Assembly: GCA_047622605.1 (NCBI GenBank)
Contig: JBLHND010000157.1
Span: 1 to 8,443, forward strand
From: Motiliproteus sp047622605
GTDB lineage: Bacteria > Pseudomonadota > Gammaproteobacteria > Pseudomonadales > Balneatricaceae
Reading direction: 5' to 3'
Length of the DNA stretch: 8,443 bases
The position numbers were made by a program, and so were the translations under genes. This document shows positions 6,830 through 8,443 of the stretch, piece after piece (position 1 is the stretch's first letter; every line of letters begins with the position of its first letter). The notes under the pieces were generated by a model. That model did not search any database, was not told the DNA's origin, and was given only the letters and a program-made list of their open reading frames with translations.

Positions 6830-7645
6830 CTACTCGACGCTTAAGACAGGCGCTGCCTTTTTTGCAGGCGATACCCTGTCGGTGCGAACAGTGACTCTGG
6901 AAAATTCTGCGTCCGCACGTAATCCGTAAGACAGTAGTCTGTCGAGTTCATTCTTAACGACCGCGTAACACTCGCAGGTTCGCTGCTCCAGCGCTGCACG
7001 GTCCAGCACGGTAATGTGTCCACGGCGGTGGCTGATTACACCGGCCTGCTGCAATTTCCCGGCGGCAATACTGATGCCTTCGCGATAGACACCGAGCATT
7101 CGGGCAACCAGTTCATGGGTCACAACCAGCTCAGTCGACGATAAGCGATCGAGGGTTAACAATAACCAGCGACAGAATTGCTGCTCCAATGAGTGATGAC
7201 GATTACACACGGCCGTCTGAGAAATCTGGGTGATCAATGCCTGGGTATAACGCAGTAAGACTCGCTGGAGTAAACCAGAGCGATTAAATTCGCGCATCAG
7301 GATCTTGTTTTCCAGACGATAGGCGTAACCAGCCGTCTGTACCATCGCGGAACTGGCGGTGCTGTTGCCGCCCATAAATAACGAAACACCGACGACCCCT
7401 TCATTTCCTACCCCGGCGGTTTCGGCTGACGCGCCGGACTCCAGCACATAGTGCAGCGAAACAATGCTGGTTGTTGGGAAATAAGCGTGCTGTAACTCCA
7501 GACCCGGCTCATACAGGAGCTCCCCCAGAGGCATAGATACTAATTCGAGATGATCACGCAAAGGCTCAAATTCCACTGCCGGCAGGGCCGCCAGGATATT
7601 GTTTTGTGCGGGACTGTTTTGAATCTGCCTCTTAAGTATAATCAT
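6830..7645 (-). CDS. Crp/Fnr-family transcriptional regulator, probably not cAMP-binding
   Basis: A 271-aa DNA-binding regulator. The N-terminal cupin-like sensor domain covers about residues 17-125 (LPAVEFEPLRDHLELV, GELLYEPG, YFPTTSIVSL, NEGVVGVSLFMGG). A dimerisation helix follows (about 126-165), then a winged helix (about 170-216) with HELVARMLGVYREG and the family signature G185, R188, E189, L198, G202. In CRP the phosphate-binding segment has GELGLF and RSA. Here these read GVSLF and SSA, so the key Glu and Arg are missing and cAMP binding is unlikely. No FNR-type N-terminal cysteine cluster is present. The start is supported by GAGG five bases before the ATG (GAGGCGCTGATG). The C-terminus extends about 30 residues beyond the usual end (YGLRADAEF onward) as a basic tail. 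It is convergent with gdhB. The signal sensed and the regulon are unknown; autoregulation is possible. Confidence 0.95.
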   Translation of the reverse strand: MIILKRQIQNSPAQNNILAALPAVEFEPLRDHLELVSMPLGELLYEPGLELQHAYFPTTSIVSLHYVLESGASAETAGVGNEGVVGVSLFMGGNSTASSAMVQTAGYAYRLENKILMREFNRSGLLQRVLLRYTQALITQISQTAVCNRHHSLEQQFCRWLLLTLDRLSSTELVVTHELVARMLGVYREGISIAAGKLQQAGVISHRRGHITVLDRAALEQRTCECYAVVKNELDRLLSYGLRADAEFSRVTVRTDRVSPAKKAAPVLSVE

Positions 7646-7663
7646 CAGCGCCTCATTTTATCA

Positions 7664-7696
7664 GGTCTGGGGCAGGGCTAAGCTCCGCCCCAGGCT
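7664..7696. repeat. Hairpin just upstream of the Crp-like gene
   Basis: CTGGGGC (7667-7673) pairs exactly with GCCCCAG (7687-7693). After one mismatch the stem goes on with GGGC (7675-7678) against GCTC (7682-7685), including one wobble, and closes on TAA. Outer wobble/GC pairs reach 7664 and 7696. It sits 19-51 bases upstream of the regulator ATG on the minus strand, so it would be in the mRNA leader if the promoter is further upstream, or could be an operator. There is no U-tract on either side. Confidence 0.5.
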
Positions 7697-7751
7697 AGGG
7701 TGGCTGATGAAACGTGAAAACGGATTGAGCATCGGCGTACCTCTGATCTGG

Positions 7752-7786
7752 TATGGTTGTTGTGTATGGTTGTTGTGTATGGTTGT
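7752..7786. repeat. 13-bp tandem repeat, 2.7 copies
   Basis: The unit TATGGTTGTTGTG is repeated exactly at 7752-7764 and 7765-7777 and continues as a partial copy to 7786 (TATGGTTGT). It is purely G/T on this strand apart from the A in TATGG. It lies upstream of the minus-strand regulator gene. Confidence 0.8.
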
Positions 7787-7955
7787 CATTAATATAAGCC
7801 GGGCACAGCAACTCACTTCGATAATATCAAAGAATTTAGTGCTAACGTCCTTGGTGCTGCGGTCCGTAACCGCAATTTATGACCCTGTCGATCGTAAACT
7901 TATCGAATCTAGATGTTGAAAACGCAATGACACCCTGGGGTTCGTTGGTTGTTCT

Positions 7956-8015
7956 AATAAAATAGGAGCCAATAAAACAGGAGCCAATAAAACAGGAGCT
8001 AATAAAACAGGCGCT
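7956..8015. repeat. 15-bp tandem repeat, four copies
   Basis: Four contiguous 15-bp units at 7956-7970, 7971-7985, 7986-8000 and 8001-8015 with consensus AATAAAACAGGAGCC. Each unit differs from its neighbour by one or two bases (T for C in unit 1, a final T in units 3 and 4, and CGC for GAG in unit 4). On the plus strand three units carry AGGAG. On the minus strand the array reads as a five-residue repeat (CFIGS), because 15 is a multiple of three. No supported gene surrounds it. Confidence 0.85.
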
Positions 8016-8135
8016 AATGTTGATGGACTGTTGAAACATCTGCTTGGGAAGCATACGAACAGATCCTTGTTTTAAAAAATCATCCCTAGAGGTTTATTGG
8101 TCGTGTGATGAACCAGAGTATATTTTTTTTTGCAG

Positions 8136-8176
8136 GCCTGCATCCCATTTTAGGAGGATGCAGGCTCTATTTTCTT
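8136..8176 (+). terminator. Terminator-like hairpin, plus-strand orientation
   Basis: GCCTGCATCC (8136-8145) and GGATGCAGGC (8156-8165) form a perfect 10-bp stem with a 10-base loop, followed on the plus strand by TCTATTTTCTT, a fairly U-rich tail. On the minus strand the stem is followed by CTGC and a run of A, so it does not look like an intrinsic terminator for the minus-strand remnant ending at 8203. No plus-strand gene was found to feed it. The adjacent GCAGGCCTGC (8132-8141) is also a 10-bp palindrome. Confidence 0.5.
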
Positions 8177-8202
8177 ATCCTAGCGCCAGATGTCAGGTCT
8201 AG

Positions 8203-8430
8203 TCAGACAGGTTGCTGGGCAGGTGCAGTCATAGTATTCATCTGCAGGGTCACAGCCGTTTGTTCCCATAATCTGCCGTTGACCTTCGCGCCAGTATTAA
8301 CCGCGATCTTGCTTTTCCCTAGGATCACGCCTTTAAAATTCGACGTAGTGCCCAGTGTTACCGGGCCGGAAACCGGCCAGAGTTCAGTGCGGTTGGCCTT
8401 CGGGCATAAAGGGCCCATGATCCGTTGACG
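8203..8430 (-). pseudogene. C-terminal remnant of a DUF3494 (ice-binding-like) protein
   Basis: The reading frame ends at 8203 and carries a clear C-terminal DUF3494 pattern. From the ATG at 8416-8418, residues 14-64 contain WPVSGPVTLGTTSNFKGVIL, then NTGAKVNGRLWEQTAVTLQMNT, the last turns of the beta-helix found in secreted ice-binding/adhesion proteins. The family normally has NVFWQV before this; here it reads RTELWPV. The family domain is around 200 residues, so most of it should lie upstream. However, the same frame meets a TGA at 8431-8433, only 13 bases from the window edge. Another frame upstream reads SALLTST, reminiscent of the family's preceding segment, at about the right distance, which suggests a frameshift near 8390-8410. 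This may be a decayed gene or a fragment. Only the C-terminal assignment is firm; the disruption is inferred, and a sequencing error is an alternative. Confidence 0.7.
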
Positions 8431-8443
8431 TCAATAAAGCAGA

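Larger units (their letters stand above)
7646..8202. other. Gene-free interval rich in repeats
   Basis: I see no supported gene here. A 70-codon plus frame (7707-7919) is largely the translation of the 13-bp repeat and lacks a good ribosome site. A 70-codon minus frame (7842-8054) is largely the translation of the 15-bp repeat (FIGSC units). Contents seen are the hairpin at 7664-7696, the 13-bp repeat at 7752-7786, the 15-bp repeat at 7956-8015, a nine-T run at 8123-8131, and the terminator-like hairpin at 8136-8165. The promoter of the minus-strand regulator should be in the part nearest 7700, but no convincing -35/-10 pair was found. Confidence 0.55.

Noticed and set aside
7707..7919. Plus-strand 70-codon frame with a hydrophobic stretch
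   Set aside because: The hydrophobic segment is produced by the 13-bp repeat being read through, and there is no clear ribosome binding site or homology pattern.
7842..8054. Minus-strand frame with CFIGS repeats resembling pentapeptide repeats
   Set aside because: The periodicity comes from the 15-bp DNA repeat. The residues do not fit the A(D/N)LXX pentapeptide pattern, and no ribosome site is evident.
8105..8428. Plus-strand 107-codon frame at the right edge
   Set aside because: It is antisense to the DUF3494 remnant, whose minus-strand translation matches a known family.

Overview
The window looks like a chromosomal segment of a moderately GC-rich gammaproteobacterium, with protein sequences of a Pseudomonas/Oceanospirillales-like type. 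The main pointer is the large NAD-dependent glutamate dehydrogenase. Its whole length reads like the Pseudomonas GdhB (L-GDH180) type, and the Crp-like regulator also belongs to a family common in proteobacteria. A degraded DUF3494 (ice-binding-type) C-terminus at the right edge would fit a cold or marine habitat, but this is only a hint.

Layout, left to right. (1) A minus-strand hotdog-fold acyl-CoA thioesterase at 19-495. (2) A gene-poor stretch at 496-911 with a palindrome/inverted-repeat cluster and a CCGT microrepeat. (3) A small plus-strand orphan gene at 912-1112 (66 aa). (4) A 629-base gap at 1113-1741 with two adjacent 11-bp tandem repeats, a 44-nt hairpin and an AT-rich leader. (5) The full-length 1624-aa NAD-glutamate dehydrogenase, gdhB, at 1742-6616, closed by a near-perfect 15-bp hairpin. 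(6) A four-copy 22-bp tandem repeat at 6657-6744 with a decayed fifth copy. (7) A convergent minus-strand Crp/Fnr-family regulator at 6830-7645 whose nucleotide pocket appears lost. (8) A gene-free stretch at 7646-8202 with a leader hairpin, a 13-bp repeat, a 15-bp x 4 repeat and a terminator-like hairpin pointing the wrong way for its neighbour. (9) A minus-strand C-terminal DUF3494 remnant at 8203-8430.

Functionally, gdhB is the one substantial metabolic gene. It deaminates glutamate to 2-oxoglutarate and ammonium, feeding amino-acid carbon into the TCA cycle. The thioesterase and the Crp-like regulator are separate transcription units. Nothing in the sequence ties either to gdhB beyond position.

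The genes are ordinary. What stands out is that all four intergenic gaps over 200 bases carry short tandem duplications with different unit lengths (4, 11, 11, 22, 13 and 15 bp). I found no tRNA or rRNA, no CRISPR array, no recognisable transposase or integrase, and no sign of a new multi-gene system.
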